From positions 1-36,729 of the forward strand of contig NZ_MDEJ01000021.1 in the NCBI RefSeq assembly GCF_002940065.1: a stretch of DNA of 36,729 nt. Reading direction: 5' to 3'. Below, piece after piece: positions 10,599 to 19,751 of the stretch (its first letter is position 1; each line of letters begins with the position of its first letter). This DNA comes from Xanthomonas populi. GTDB lineage: Bacteria; Pseudomonadota; Gammaproteobacteria; Xanthomonadales; Xanthomonadaceae. Below the pieces are notes generated by a model. It was not told where the DNA came from. It searched no databases and worked only from the letters and a program-made list of their open reading frames with translations. Made by a program: the position numbers and the translations under genes.

Positions 10599-13263
10599 CG
10601 TGTAGCTGGCTTCCAGCGCATAACGACGGCCGAACACCTGGTAGCCGCCGTCGTCCTGATTGGCCAGACGGTTGGGCTTGTTGTCGGTGTAGGCGCGCAG
10701 CGGTTCGTTGGTGAGATTGCCGGCCTGGAAGCGGAAGCTGAGCTGCTTGCTCTACTGCCAGTTCAGGCTCATATCCACCGTGCCTTCACTTTGCAAACGT
10801 GCAAGACGCGCTGCATTCCAGCCATACACCACGGTGTATGGGCTGTGGTATTTGTAACCTACGTGCGCTTCGAAGCTGCCGTTGCTGTACCACAGGTCGA
10901 AGGTGCCGGTCTTGCGCGCCAGGCCGCTCAGCGGCAACGGGTTGTCGACCGGCGAGAATTCCTTGAGGTTGGAATCGACCAGCGAGAAGTTGGAATAGAC
11001 GCCGAAGTTTTGCATGTGCGGGATGAAATAGAACGGCGTCTGGAAGGTGAGTTCCACACCGTTGATATGACCGCCACCGCCATTGAACGGCGCGCTGACC
11101 AGGTAATCCAGGCCGTTGATCACTTCACGGTCGGTGCGATAGCCGATGCTGGAATCCACTTCCTTGCGATAGACCGGAATCGCCGCGAGCGCTTCGGCGT
11201 GGAAATACCACTCGTAGGACACATCGACCTGGGTGGCCTTGAACGGATCCAGCTGCGGGTTGCCGCCGCTGCCGGTGAGCTGGCCGACGGTGACGGTGGG
11301 GTCGTCCAGGCAACGGCCGGTGCGCAATTCGTCCAGCGGCGGGCGCGCGATGACCCTGGCCACGGCGAAACGCAGGATGCGCTGGTCGTCGATCAGGAAG
11401 TTGACGGTGGCGCTGGGCAGCACGCCGGTGTATTGCTTGCTGTCGCTGCTGGCCTGCACGGTGTTGCCGACCGAATCGAAGCCGTCGCTGGTGGTCTTGG
11501 TATTGACCAGGCGCACGCCGATATTGCCGGTGACATCGGTGCCAAACACCTGCGAGCTGAACACCGCTTTGGCAAAGGCTTCGCGCACGTCTTCCTTGAC
11601 GTTCCAGTGGTCGAGCATCTGTTCGTTGAGCGTGGCCGGATCGAAACCGCCGAAGCCGATGTCGGCGATTGCGTTCAAGTTGCCGCCGGTCAGCGTGGGC
11701 ACGTTCAAGTCCGGCATGGTGACCGGATAGATCAGGTCCTGGTAGGCCGAGATCGGCTGGTCGAAGCCGGATTGATTGCTGATGAAGCGACGGTTCTGCT
11801 TTTCGCGGCGTGCGGCGCGTGCGCCCAATTCCAGCGAAGTGAACGCAGCTGCACCGATCTAACGGCTGGCGTTGAGCGCGAGCGCGGCGATCTTGTCGCG
11901 CAATGCCTGTGGCTCGGTCTGGCCATTGATGCCCCACTCCGGCGTATCCGAGCTGGTGCGGATGATGGGAGTGACGCTACGGCGGAAGTCGAATGAGACG
12001 GTGTCCGGGTTGCTGCCGAAGCGCACCGCCTGCCAGGTGGTGTCGCGCTTTGCCTGCGAGAACGACAGGTCGCTGCCCAACGTCCACACATCGCAGCTCC
12101 ACTTGGCATTCAAGCCGCCGGCAGTGAGGGTCTTGACCTCGTTGTAGTGGCTGACCGCATGGTCGACCTGCAGGTTCGAGTTGGCCAGCGTGCCGGCCAC
12201 CACATCGCCATCGACGATGGTGTAGGCCGAGCCCGGCGTGGTGTACGGATTGGCACCGGTCGAAAACGTGCTGCAGGCCAGGCCGTTGAACCAGTTCTGC
12301 AGCTGGTCTTCGTCGATTTCGATACGCGACTACAAACCGTCGAACTTCAACTCGAAGTTGCCCGAGCGCCGCTGCACGGTGCCCATCGCACCGGTGCGGG
12401 TCTGGTCGGTCAGCTTGAGCTGGTCGGCCGCGCCGAACGGGGTTTGGTCCAAGGTGCCGTCGCCATCCACATCGCGCGAGGTGGTGGCATCGGTATAGCC
12501 CCAACTGCCGATCGAGGAGTTGGCGTTCTTCTGCTTCTGATAGGTGGCGCCCAGCGCAACCGCCAGGTTGTCGTTGATCTTGTGCACCCAGCTGGCGCCG
12601 AAGCGGTTGCCCCACGGGGTGTAGCCGTCCTCGTCCTTGGCGTGGTCATAGAACACCGGGCCGGCAGTGCCGACAAAGCCCGGGCCGTTGTAGTCCAGCG
12701 GGCTGATGGTGGAGATGTCCACGGTTGCGGCAAGGCCACCGGCGACCAGGTCGGCCGACTGGGTCCTGTAGACCTTGACGGTGGAGACGATCTCGGTGGG
12801 GAACACTTCCCAACGCACCGCACGATTGGGCTCGGACGAGGCGATTTCGCGCCCGTTGACGGTGCCCATGGTCATGCGTGGGCCGAGGCCGCCCACGGTG
12901 GCCAGGCTCTCGTTGCCACGGTCGCGGGTTCCGTTGACGCCGGGCAGGCGCACCAGCGCTTTGGCCACGGTGACATTGGGCATCTGGCCCATGTTGTCGG
13001 TCGGACATCTGCTTGGCCTGCACCGCCTGATTCAGGCTGGCGCGCTGGCCAATCACCGTGATGTTGTCGAGCGTGACCGGTGGCGTGGTGGCAGCGGTGC
13101 TGCTGTCGCTGGCCGGCGGTGCGGCAGGCGCAGGCGCGCTGTCCTGTGCGTGCGTACTGAACGCGGTGGCCAGAACGAAAGCGATGGTGGTGCACAGGAC
13201 GTCGCGCACAGGGGTGCGGCGCAGGCGCCGGCTGGCCAAGTGGCCGGTGTGGTGAACGGGCAT
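10596..13263 (-). pseudogene. TonB-dependent receptor (Xanthomonas/Caulobacter type), multiply disrupted
   Basis: Outer-membrane transporter, most likely for galactan oligosaccharides given its GH53 and GH2 neighbours. It begins at ATG 13261-13263, preceded by GGAAGGGA, with a signal region ending near AFSTHAQ. The plug starts with DNITVIGQRASLNQAVQ. A frameshift near 12998-13006 separates QAKQMSD from DNMGQMPNVTVAKALVRLPG. The barrel then carries in-frame TAG codons at 12330-12332, 11859-11861 and 10752-10754, each followed by continued receptor-like sequence in the same frame. The natural C-terminal signature ALEASYTF, ending in Phe, is recognisable at 10596-10598, but instead of a stop the DNA passes directly into the GH53 remnant. 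In all there are four inactivating lesions plus a deletion junction, so the gene is long dead. Confidence 0.92.
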
Positions 13264-13417
13264 CGTTTGATCCCTTCCAGGACAAAGTTGCCGAATGGAG
13301 AGGGTGGCCGTTGCTGCGGCCGTCTGGCGCATCTGCGCGGGCAGGACGAGGAGGTGCGGTACTGCGGATTGAAGCACTGTGCGTTGGCTATCTCACGGTG
13401 GAATGCTGCGGTGCAGC

Positions 13418-13438
13418 TGTAGCGTATGACCCGTTACA
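13418..13438. promoter_or_regulatory. Imperfect palindrome upstream of the dead TBDR gene
   Basis: TGTAGCG (13418-13424) and CGTTACA (13432-13438) match as inverted arms at 6 of 7 positions, separated by 7 nt, about 155 bp upstream of the TBDR start. The TGTAnCG...CGnTACA shape resembles operators of LacI-family repressors, which commonly control such loci in xanthomonads. No LacI-type gene lies in the window. This is a sequence observation with an inferred role. Confidence 0.35.
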
Positions 13439-13508
13439 GTTGCGCGGTAAGTGGGGAGGCGGCAACCAGAAGGTTGCGTGAGGGCGCATGCGCAGCCTTG
13501 CCTCTTGC

Positions 13509-14894
13509 CTAGCGCGCGCTGGCAGGCAACCGAGGCAAGGCCGGGAATGCACGCTGCACGCAGTTGCTGCGCTCGCAGGTCAGGCAGCCCGGGCCGATCG
13601 GCACCGCGTCGTCCACTGCATCCAGATCCCAACCGCGCGCATACACCAGTTGTTCGGCATGGCGCAAGCCGCACCCCATCGCCAGTGCAAAGGTCTTGCG
13701 CAGCCGGCCATAGCCCGGCGCACCACTGCTGACCTGGCGCGCAAGCCAGAAATAGCGGCGGCCATCGGGCATGCGCGCGATCTGGGTGAGGATGCGATCG
13801 GGCTGATTGAAGGCTTCGTAGACGATCCACAGCGGGCAGGCACCGCCGACATGCGAAAAGTGGAAGTCGGTGGCCGAGTGGCGCTTGGACACGTTGCCGG
13901 CGCGGTCCACCCGCATGAAGAAGATCGGCAGCCCGGCCGCACCGCGCCGCTGCAAGGTGCTGAGCCGATGGCAGACTGCCTCGAAGCCCACATCGAAACG
14001 GTCGGCCAGCCATTCGATGTCGTAGCGGCAGGCCTGCGCGCTGTGCAAAAACTTGCTGTAGGGCATGACCAAGGCACCAGCGAAATAGTTCGATAAACCA
14101 ATCCGCGACAACGCGATGCGTTCGGCGTCTTCGAAGCCGGCATCGCCGATGCGTGCCTCCAGCAGCGGCGCACATTCCAGCAACGCCAACTGCGCAGCCA
14201 TCTGAAACGCCTGTTGGCCAGGGCGCAGATGCGCAGGCAGCCACAGCACGCGTGCCTGCGCATCCATGCTGCGCTTGTCGTTGTGCAGGTCGGTGGATTC
14301 GTGCACCAACAAACCGTGGCGATCGGCCAGGCGCTGGCGCAACCGCAGCGCAAGATTGTCCGGGGTGAGCCCTAGTTCGGCATACAGCGCTTCGGCGCGC
14401 TCATCCAGCTCGGGCAGGTAGTTGTGCGCGCGATTGAAGTAATCGCGCACCTGCTCACCGGGCGACAGCGATGGCATCGCGGCGTGGTCGGCACCGATCT
14501 GCAGTTCCAGTGCGGTATTGCGTTCGAGCAGGTGTCGCTGGGCGCGGTGCAGATTCACCATTGCCTGCGCCACCTGCGGCAGATTGCCGGTGAGCATGCG
14601 CAGCTCGGCGGCCGAGAGGGTGTGGCCCAGGCTGCGCAGCGATTCGTCCAAGGGTTCGACCAATGCGGCGGGGTCGTCCAGATCCAGCAGGCCTTCAAGG
14701 TCGCCCAGGGTGGCCTTGAGCCGCTGTTGGATCGCCAGCGTCAACGGGCGCTGGTTGCGCTCGATCTGGTTGAGGTAGCTCGGCGACAACGCCAGCCGGC
14801 GCGCCAATTCGGCCTGGGTCAGGCCATGGCGCTGGCGCAGCCGCTGCAGGCGCAGGCCGAGCTGGTGGCGAAGAGGTGGCTGCGTGTGCGGCAT
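13509..14894 (-). CDS. XRE-family regulator with DUF2083 domain (ScfR/RamB-like)
   Basis: The 461-residue protein starts with an XRE helix-turn-helix (residues about 8-60: LGLRLQRLRQRHGLTQAELA, then SPSYLNQIERNQRPL). A middle region resembling the ImmA/IrrE fold and the C-terminal DUF2083 region follow. The C-terminus has the cysteine cluster GPGCLTCERSNC expected of short-chain fatty acyl-CoA regulators. The metallopeptidase HExxH motif is not present; the corresponding helix reads FQMAAQLALLE. Such proteins sense acyl-CoAs and control propionate and branched-chain pathways, which fits its divergent position to mmsA. I chose the ATG at 14892-14894. The longer frame starts with TTG (14909) inside a repeat. 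No Shine-Dalgarno sequence is seen before the ATG, so the mRNA may be leaderless. Confidence 0.85.
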   Translation of the reverse strand: MPHTQPPLRHQLGLRLQRLRQRHGLTQAELARRLALSPSYLNQIERNQRPLTLAIQQRLKATLGDLEGLLDLDDPAALVEPLDESLRSLGHTLSAAELRMLTGNLPQVAQAMVNLHRAQRHLLERNTALELQIGADHAAMPSLSPGEQVRDYFNRAHNYLPELDERAEALYAELGLTPDNLALRLRQRLADRHGLLVHESTDLHNDKRSMDAQARVLWLPAHLRPGQQAFQMAAQLALLECAPLLEARIGDAGFEDAERIALSRIGLSNYFAGALVMPYSKFLHSAQACRYDIEWLADRFDVGFEAVCHRLSTLQRRGAAGLPIFFMRVDRAGNVSKRHSATDFHFSHVGGACPLWIVYEAFNQPDRILTQIARMPDGRRYFWLARQVSSGAPGYGRLRKTFALAMGCGLRHAEQLVYARGWDLDAVDDAVPIGPGCLTCERSNCVQRAFPALPRLPASAR

Positions 14895-14984
14895 TCGCAA
14901 GATTCGCAAAATTGTGCCGCCAGCTTAGCGCGATTAAGCAATCGCGGGCTGGGAATGCCGCTTGCCGGTGCGAACAATGCGAAG
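14893..14984. promoter_or_regulatory. Divergent control region with two TGCGAA-N3-TGCGA boxes
   Basis: A minus-strand box TGCGAATCTTGCGAAT occupies 14893-14908 and overlaps the regulator's start codon. A plus-strand box TGCGAACAATGCGAAG occupies 14969-14984, 34 bp before mmsA. Between them lies the palindrome CGCGATT-AAGC-AATCGCG (14929-14946). The same box occurs twice before mmsB. I infer that these are binding sites of the adjacent ScfR-like regulator, including autoregulation. No -35/-10 assignment is firm. Confidence 0.6.
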
Positions 14985-15018
14985 TCACTGCATCGACCCT
15001 TCTGCAAGTGAGCCTGCA

Positions 15019-16524
15019 ATGCGTGAATCCGTCCCCCGCGTGTCCCTGTTGATCGACGGCGAATTTGTCACCTCCGCCAGTGCGCATTGGCAGGATGTGG
15101 TCAACCCGGCCGATCAATGCGTGCTGGCGCAGGTGCCTTTCGCTACCGCCAGTGAAGTGGACGCGGCCGTGGCGGCGGCCAAACAGGCCTTCGTCGGCTG
15201 GCGCAAGACCCCGATCGGCACGCGTGCACGCATCTTCCTGAAGTATCAGCAGCTCATCCGCGAACACATGCCCGAGCTGGCCGCGCTGTTGAGCGCCGAG
15301 CAGGGCAAGACCCTGGCCGATGCCGAAGGCGATGTGTTCCGTGGGTTGGAGGTGGTGGAGCACGCCGCGGCGATCGGCAATCTGCAACTGGGCGAGCTGG
15401 CCAACAACGTCGCCAACGGCGTGGACACCTATAGCTTGCTGCAGCCGCTAGGCGTGTGCGCGGGCATCACCCCGTTCAACTTCCCCGCGATGATTCCGTT
15501 GTGGATGTTTCCGATGGCCATTGCCACGGGCAATACCTTCGTGCTCAAGCCGTCCGAGCAGGACCCGATGGTGACCATGCGGCTGGTGGAACTCGCGCTG
15601 GAAGCGGGCATTCCCAAGGGCGTGCTCAATGTCGTGCACGGCGGCGCAGCAGTGGTCAACGCGCTGTGCGACCACCCTCAGATCAAGGCGTTGTCGTTCG
15701 TTGGCTCGACCACGGTCGGCACGCACGTCTACCAACGCGCATCGCTGGCAGGCAAGCGCGTGCAATGCATGATGGGCGCGAAGAATCACGCCGTGGTGCT
15801 GCCGGACGCCAATCAGGAGCAGACCCTCAACGCAATGGTCGGCGCGGCTTTCGGCGCCGCCGGCCAGCGTTGCATGGCCGCGTCTACGCTGGTGCTGGTG
15901 GGCGAGGCGCAGCAATGGATTCCGGCGCTGGTGGCCAAGGCCAAGGCTTTGAAGCTCGGCGCGGGCAATGCCCCGGGCACCGAGGTCGGGCCGCTGATTT
16001 CCTGCGCCGCACGCGCGCGTGTGGAAGCGCTGATCGCCTCCGGCGTGGAGCAGGGTGCCCTCCTGGAACTGGACGGTCGCGCTCCGACCGTGCCGGGGTT
16101 TGAACAAGGCAACTTCGTCGGCCCGACGATCTTCTCCGGCGTGACGCCTGGCATGCGCATCTACGACGAAGAAATCTTCGGGCCGGTGCTGGTGATTCTG
16201 CAGGCGGCCACGCTGGATGACGCCATCGCGTTGGTCAATGCCAATCCCACGGGCAATGGCACTGCGTTGTTCACCCAGTCCGGTGCAGCGGCGCGGCGGT
16301 TTCAGGAAGACATCGATGTGGGCCAGGTCGGCATCAATGTGCCGATTCCGGTGCCGGTGCCGCTGTTCTCCTTCACCGGATCGCGCGCCTCCAAGCTCGG
16401 CGATCTGGGCCCGTACGGCAAGCAGGTGGTGATGTTCTACACCCAGACCAAAACCGTGACCGCACGCTGGTTCGACGACCAGACGCTGGGCCACGGCGTC
16501 AACACCACAATCTCTCTCAAATAA
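15019..16524 (+). CDS. mmsA: Methylmalonate-semialdehyde dehydrogenase (CoA-acylating)
   Basis: Converts methylmalonate semialdehyde to propionyl-CoA (and malonate semialdehyde to acetyl-CoA), the last step of valine breakdown. The 501-residue protein is a full-length aldehyde dehydrogenase of the MmsA subgroup. The NAD-binding part includes [17 protein letters not shown] and [10 protein letters not shown], the glycine motif is SFVGSTTVG, and the catalytic cysteine is C285 in AAGQRCMA. The subgroup signature [18 protein letters not shown] is present. Start choice: the ATG at 15019 begins [17 protein letters not shown], as expected for the family; the upstream extension to 14962 lies in the control region. 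It leads a tight operon with the next three genes (13-nt gap to the acyl-CoA dehydrogenase). Confidence 0.95.
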   Translation: MRESVPRVSLLIDGEFVTSASAHWQDVVNPADQCVLAQVPFATASEVDAAVAAAKQAFVGWRKTPIGTRARIFLKYQQLIREHMPELAALLSAEQGKTLADAEGDVFRGLEVVEHAAAIGNLQLGELANNVANGVDTYSLLQPLGVCAGITPFNFPAMIPLWMFPMAIATGNTFVLKPSEQDPMVTMRLVELALEAGIPKGVLNVVHGGAAVVNALCDHPQIKALSFVGSTTVGTHVYQRASLAGKRVQCMMGAKNHAVVLPDANQEQTLNAMVGAAFGAAGQRCMAASTLVLVGEAQQWIPALVAKAKALKLGAGNAPGTEVGPLISCAARARVEALIASGVEQGALLELDGRAPTVPGFEQGNFVGPTIFSGVTPGMRIYDEEIFGPVLVILQAATLDDAIALVNANPTGNGTALFTQSGAAARRFQEDIDVGQVGINVPIPVPVPLFSFTGSRASKLGDLGPYGKQVVMFYTQTKTVTARWFDDQTLGHGVNTTISLK

Positions 16525-16537
16525 CCGGTAGACCGCC

Positions 16538-17719
16538 ATGAACGCAGCCATCCACCTACCGGCCGATGCCGCCGATTTGAACGACGAGCAGCAGGCGTTC
16601 CGCGCCGCCGCGCGCGATTTCGCCGACAAGGAACTCGCGCCGCATGCCGCGCGCTGGGATGCGGAAAGCTACTTCCCGCGCGAGGCGATCGCCAAAGCGG
16701 CGGAGCTGGGTTTCTGCGGGCTTTACACTGATGCAGGCGTGGGCGGATTGGGCATGCGGCGGCTCGATGCAGCAGTGGTGTTCGAAGAGCTCGCCACGGT
16801 CGATCCGTCTACGTCGGCGTTCATCAGCATCCACAACATGGCCACCTGGTTGATTGCCAGTTACGGCAATGACACGGTACGCGCGCAGTGGGGCGAGCCG
16901 ATGACCAGCGGCGCCAAGCTGGGCTCGTATTGCCTGACCGAGCCGGGTGCCGGCTCGGATGCAGCCTCGCTCAAGACCCGCGCGCAGCGCGATGGCGACA
17001 GCTATGTGCTCAACGGCAGCAAGGCCTTCATTTCAGGCGCTGGCGCTACCGATGTGCTAGTGGTGATGGCCCGCACCGGCGAAGACGGCGCACGCGGCAT
17101 CAGCGCCTTTGTGGTGCCTGCCGATGCGCCTGGCATTACGTATGGCCGCAAGGAAGAGAAGATGGGTTGGAACAGCCAGCCCACGCGCGGTGTGAGCTTG
17201 GAGAACGTACGCATCCCGGCCGACAATCTGCTTGGCAAGGAAGGCGAAGGTTTCAAGATGGCGATGAAGGCGCTCGATGGCGGCCGCATCAATATCGCGG
17301 CGTGTTCGTTGGGCGCGGCGCAAGGCGCGCTGGATGCGGCGCGGCGTTACATGGGCGAGCGCCGTCAGTTCGGCAAGAAACTGGCCGATTTCCAGGCACT
17401 GCAGTTCAAGCTGGCCGATATGGCCACCCAGTTGGTAGCGGCGCGGCAGATGGTGCACACCGCTGCGCGCAAGCTCGATGCCGGCAGCCACGATGCCACC
17501 GTGTGGTGCGCGATGGCCAAGCGCTTCGCTACCGATGCCGGCTTTGCGATCTGCGACGACGCGTTGCAGATCCACGGCGGCTACGGCTATATCCGCGAGT
17601 ATCCGATCGAGCGTCTGCTGCGCGACAGCCGCGTGCATCGCATTCTGGAAGGCACCAACGAAGTGATGCGCATGATCATTGCGCGTCACTTGCTCAATGG
17701 CGAGGAGGAACTGCGATGA
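16538..17719 (+). CDS. Acyl-CoA dehydrogenase, probably isobutyryl-CoA dehydrogenase
   Basis: FAD-dependent oxidation of a short branched acyl-CoA. In this operon the likely substrate is isobutyryl-CoA, giving methacrylyl-CoA. The 393-residue protein has the N-terminal helical domain, the central FAD segment YCLTEPGAGSDAASLKTRA, and the C-terminal signature QIHGGYGYIREYPIERLLRD. The catalytic Glu is E371 in RILEGTNEVMR, the position used by short- and medium-chain members. Substrate choice cannot be read from the sequence; 2-methylacyl-CoA is an alternative. Its stop codon overlaps the next gene's start as ATGA (17716-17719), so the two are translationally coupled. Confidence 0.92.
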   Translation: MNAAIHLPADAADLNDEQQAFRAAARDFADKELAPHAARWDAESYFPREAIAKAAELGFCGLYTDAGVGGLGMRRLDAAVVFEELATVDPSTSAFISIHNMATWLIASYGNDTVRAQWGEPMTSGAKLGSYCLTEPGAGSDAASLKTRAQRDGDSYVLNGSKAFISGAGATDVLVVMARTGEDGARGISAFVVPADAPGITYGRKEEKMGWNSQPTRGVSLENVRIPADNLLGKEGEGFKMAMKALDGGRINIAACSLGAAQGALDAARRYMGERRQFGKKLADFQALQFKLADMATQLVAARQMVHTAARKLDAGSHDATVWCAMAKRFATDAGFAICDDALQIHGGYGYIREYPIERLLRDSRVHRILEGTNEVMRMIIARHLLNGEEELR

Positions 17720-18513
17720 GCGATTGGGAAGCGCGCGTGCACACCGGTCTTCAAGTCGAACGCGATGGTCACGTTGCCATCGTCACCTTGAGCAATCCGC
17801 CTGCAAATACCTGGACCGTTCACAGCCTTGCTGCCTTGCGCGACCTGCTGCGCGCGCTGGATGCGGACCGCAGCCTCTACGCGCTGGTGATCACCGGCGA
17901 AGGAGAGAAGTTCTTCAGTGCCGGTGCCGACCTCAAGCAGTTTGCCGATGGCGACAAGGCCAATGCGCGCGAGGCGGCGCGGCGGTTCGGCGAAGCCTTC
18001 GAAGCCTTGAGCGCATTTGGCGGGGTGTCGATCGCGGCCATCAACGGCTATGCGATGGGCGGCGGCCTGGGGTGCGCGCTGGCGTGCGATCTACGTATCG
18101 CCGAGCAGCAGGCGCAACTGGCATTGCCCGAGGCCAGCGTGGGTCTGTTGCAGTGCGCCGGTGGCACCCAGAACCTGCCGCGCCTGATCGGCGAGGGCTG
18201 GGCCAAGCGCATGATCCTGCTGGGCGAGCGTCTCGATGCCGCCACTGCGCAACGGATCGGATTGGTGGAGGAGGTGGTCGGCAAGGGCGAATCGCGTGCA
18301 CACGCCATCGCCTGGGCACAGCGTGCCGGCAAGCAGAGTCCGGCCAGTGTCGCGGCGTGCAAGCGCCTGGTGCAGTCCACACGACACGGCACCCATGCCG
18401 CCCCGCTGATTGCAGAGCGCGAAGCCTTTGTCGACCTGTTCGAGCAGGCCGATCAGGCCGAAGGTGTGGCGGCATTCGTTGAGAAGCGCGCACCGCAGTG
18501 GAGCAATGGCTGA
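17716..18513 (+). CDS. Enoyl-CoA hydratase/isomerase family protein with an altered active site
   Basis: By position this should hydrate methacrylyl-CoA to 3-hydroxyisobutyryl-CoA. The 265-residue crotonase-fold protein starts at the ATG overlapping the previous stop (MSDWEARVHTG). The first oxyanion-hole segment is FFSAGADLKQF and the second INGYAMGGGLG. The second catalytic Glu is in LPEASVGLL. At residue 119 the sequence reads GGGLGCALACD, with codon GGG at 18070-18072. Active hydratases have Glu here (GGGCELAMMCD in rat mitochondrial hydratase), so the first catalytic acid appears to be lost, which a GAG-to-GGG change could explain. The gene is otherwise intact. Its stop overlaps the next ATG by one base (TGATG at 18511-18515). 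A long in-frame extension upstream, back to 16888, is a shadow of the dehydrogenase gene. Confidence 0.9.
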   Translation: MSDWEARVHTGLQVERDGHVAIVTLSNPPANTWTVHSLAALRDLLRALDADRSLYALVITGEGEKFFSAGADLKQFADGDKANAREAARRFGEAFEALSAFGGVSIAAINGYAMGGGLGCALACDLRIAEQQAQLALPEASVGLLQCAGGTQNLPRLIGEGWAKRMILLGERLDAATAQRIGLVEEVVGKGESRAHAIAWAQRAGKQSPASVAACKRLVQSTRHGTHAAPLIAEREAFVDLFEQADQAEGVAAFVEKRAPQWSNG

Positions 18514-19700
18514 TGGTGGAGGTCAACGCAACTGAAGGTGCGCCGGTGCTGTTCGAACAACGCGATTGCGCGGAAGGGCATCGCATTGGCATCGCCACGT
18601 TGAATATGCCCAAGACGCTCAACGGCTTGTCGTTGCAGATGACACGCCTGCTGGATGCGCAGCTGCGCATCTGGGCCGATGATGCGCAGATTGCCTGCGT
18701 GGTGTTACGCGGTGCAGGCGAGAAAGCATTCTGCGCAGGTGGCGATCTGCATGGGTTGTATCAAAGTATGCGTGCGCATCGCGAGGCGGTGCCGGATGCG
18801 CAGGAACGCAGCGCACAACCGGCAGGCAACGCGCACGCCGCTGCGTTCTTCGAAGAAGAGTATCGGCTAGACCATCGCATCCACACCTACCCCAAACCGC
18901 TGCTGTGCTGGGCCCACGGTATCGTCATGGGCGGCGGCATCGGCGTGATGTCCGGCGCCAGCCATCGCGTGGTCACCGAGCGTTCGCGCCTGGCGATGCC
19001 GGAGATCAGCGTCGGCCTGTTTCCCGATGTCGGTGGCAGCTGGCTGCTGCGCCGCGTGCCGCACGCGGCCGGACTCTTTCTCTCACTGACCGGCGCGCCG
19101 CTGGATGCCAGCGACGCCATCTACGCGGGGCTTGCGGATGTCCGCCTGGAGCATGCGCAATATGCGGCGGTGCTGGATGCTTTGAGCGCGCATACGTGGA
19201 CGGGCAATGCGCAGGAGGATTGCAGCCAACTCAGCGCATTTCTGTACGGCATTGCGCAACCGCTGGAGCCGGGCCCATTGCAGGTGCACGCTGCCTTGAT
19301 CGAGCAACTGGTGGCAGGCGACACGCTGGAGCAGGTCGTGGACGCAATTCTGGCGATGCAAAGCGAAGACGGCTGGCTGCAAGGTGCGCGCGCAACGCTG
19401 GCAGCCGGCGCCCCGGGTTCTGCGCGACTGGCGTGGGAGCTGCAACGTCATCCGGGCACCACAACACTGGCCGACACCTTCCGAACCGAATACGTGGTGG
19501 CCCTGCATGTCGCCGCCCATGGCGATTTTGCCGAAGGCATCCGCGCGCTGTTGATCGACAAAGACCGCCAGCCGCAGTGGCAACCCGCCTCGCTGGCAGA
19601 AGCGGATGCGCAATGGGCTGCTGCATTCTTTCATTCGCCCTGGCCGGCTGCGCAGCACCCGCTCGCCGATCTTGGTGTACATGACCTCAGTGCACGCTGA
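18513..19700 (+). CDS. 3-hydroxyisobutyryl-CoA hydrolase (HIBCH type)
   Basis: Thioesterase that releases 3-hydroxyisobutyrate from its CoA ester in valine catabolism, avoiding build-up of reactive methacrylyl-CoA. The 395-residue crotonase-superfamily protein is longer than plain hydratases, as HIBCH proteins are. Visible motifs are KAFCAGGDLHGLY, HGIVMGGGIGVMSGASHRV and MPEISVGLFPDVGGSWLL, which together distinguish HIBCH from enoyl-CoA hydratase. I prefer the ATG at 18513, which overlaps the previous stop; a GTG at 18498 in the same frame is the alternative. It is followed by a 173-nt spacer before mmsB. Confidence 0.92.
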   Translation: MVEVNATEGAPVLFEQRDCAEGHRIGIATLNMPKTLNGLSLQMTRLLDAQLRIWADDAQIACVVLRGAGEKAFCAGGDLHGLYQSMRAHREAVPDAQERSAQPAGNAHAAAFFEEEYRLDHRIHTYPKPLLCWAHGIVMGGGIGVMSGASHRVVTERSRLAMPEISVGLFPDVGGSWLLRRVPHAAGLFLSLTGAPLDASDAIYAGLADVRLEHAQYAAVLDALSAHTWTGNAQEDCSQLSAFLYGIAQPLEPGPLQVHAALIEQLVAGDTLEQVVDAILAMQSEDGWLQGARATLAAGAPGSARLAWELQRHPGTTTLADTFRTEYVVALHVAAHGDFAEGIRALLIDKDRQPQWQPASLAEADAQWAAAFFHSPWPAAQHPLADLGVHDLSAR

Positions 19701-19751
19701 GTGGCTGGTAACTTGCGGCCTATCGCTAGCGCAACGCGGACGAGGCGTGGG

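Noticed and set aside
8381-10621. A 746-codon GH53-GH2 fusion enzyme
   Set aside because: The GH53 part lacks both ends, the GH2 twin-arginine signal is internal, and the GH2 part stops early; this is an accidental fusion of decayed genes.
7538-13263. Insertion sequence as the cause of the locus damage
   Set aside because: No transposase fragment, terminal inverted repeats or target duplication were seen; point mutations and deletions explain the lesions.
14891-14912. Plant-inducible-promoter (PIP) box suggested by two TTCGC motifs
   Set aside because: The two TTCGC units are separated by only 4 nt, not the 15 nt of a PIP box; they are better explained by the 9-bp-period TGCGAA repeat.
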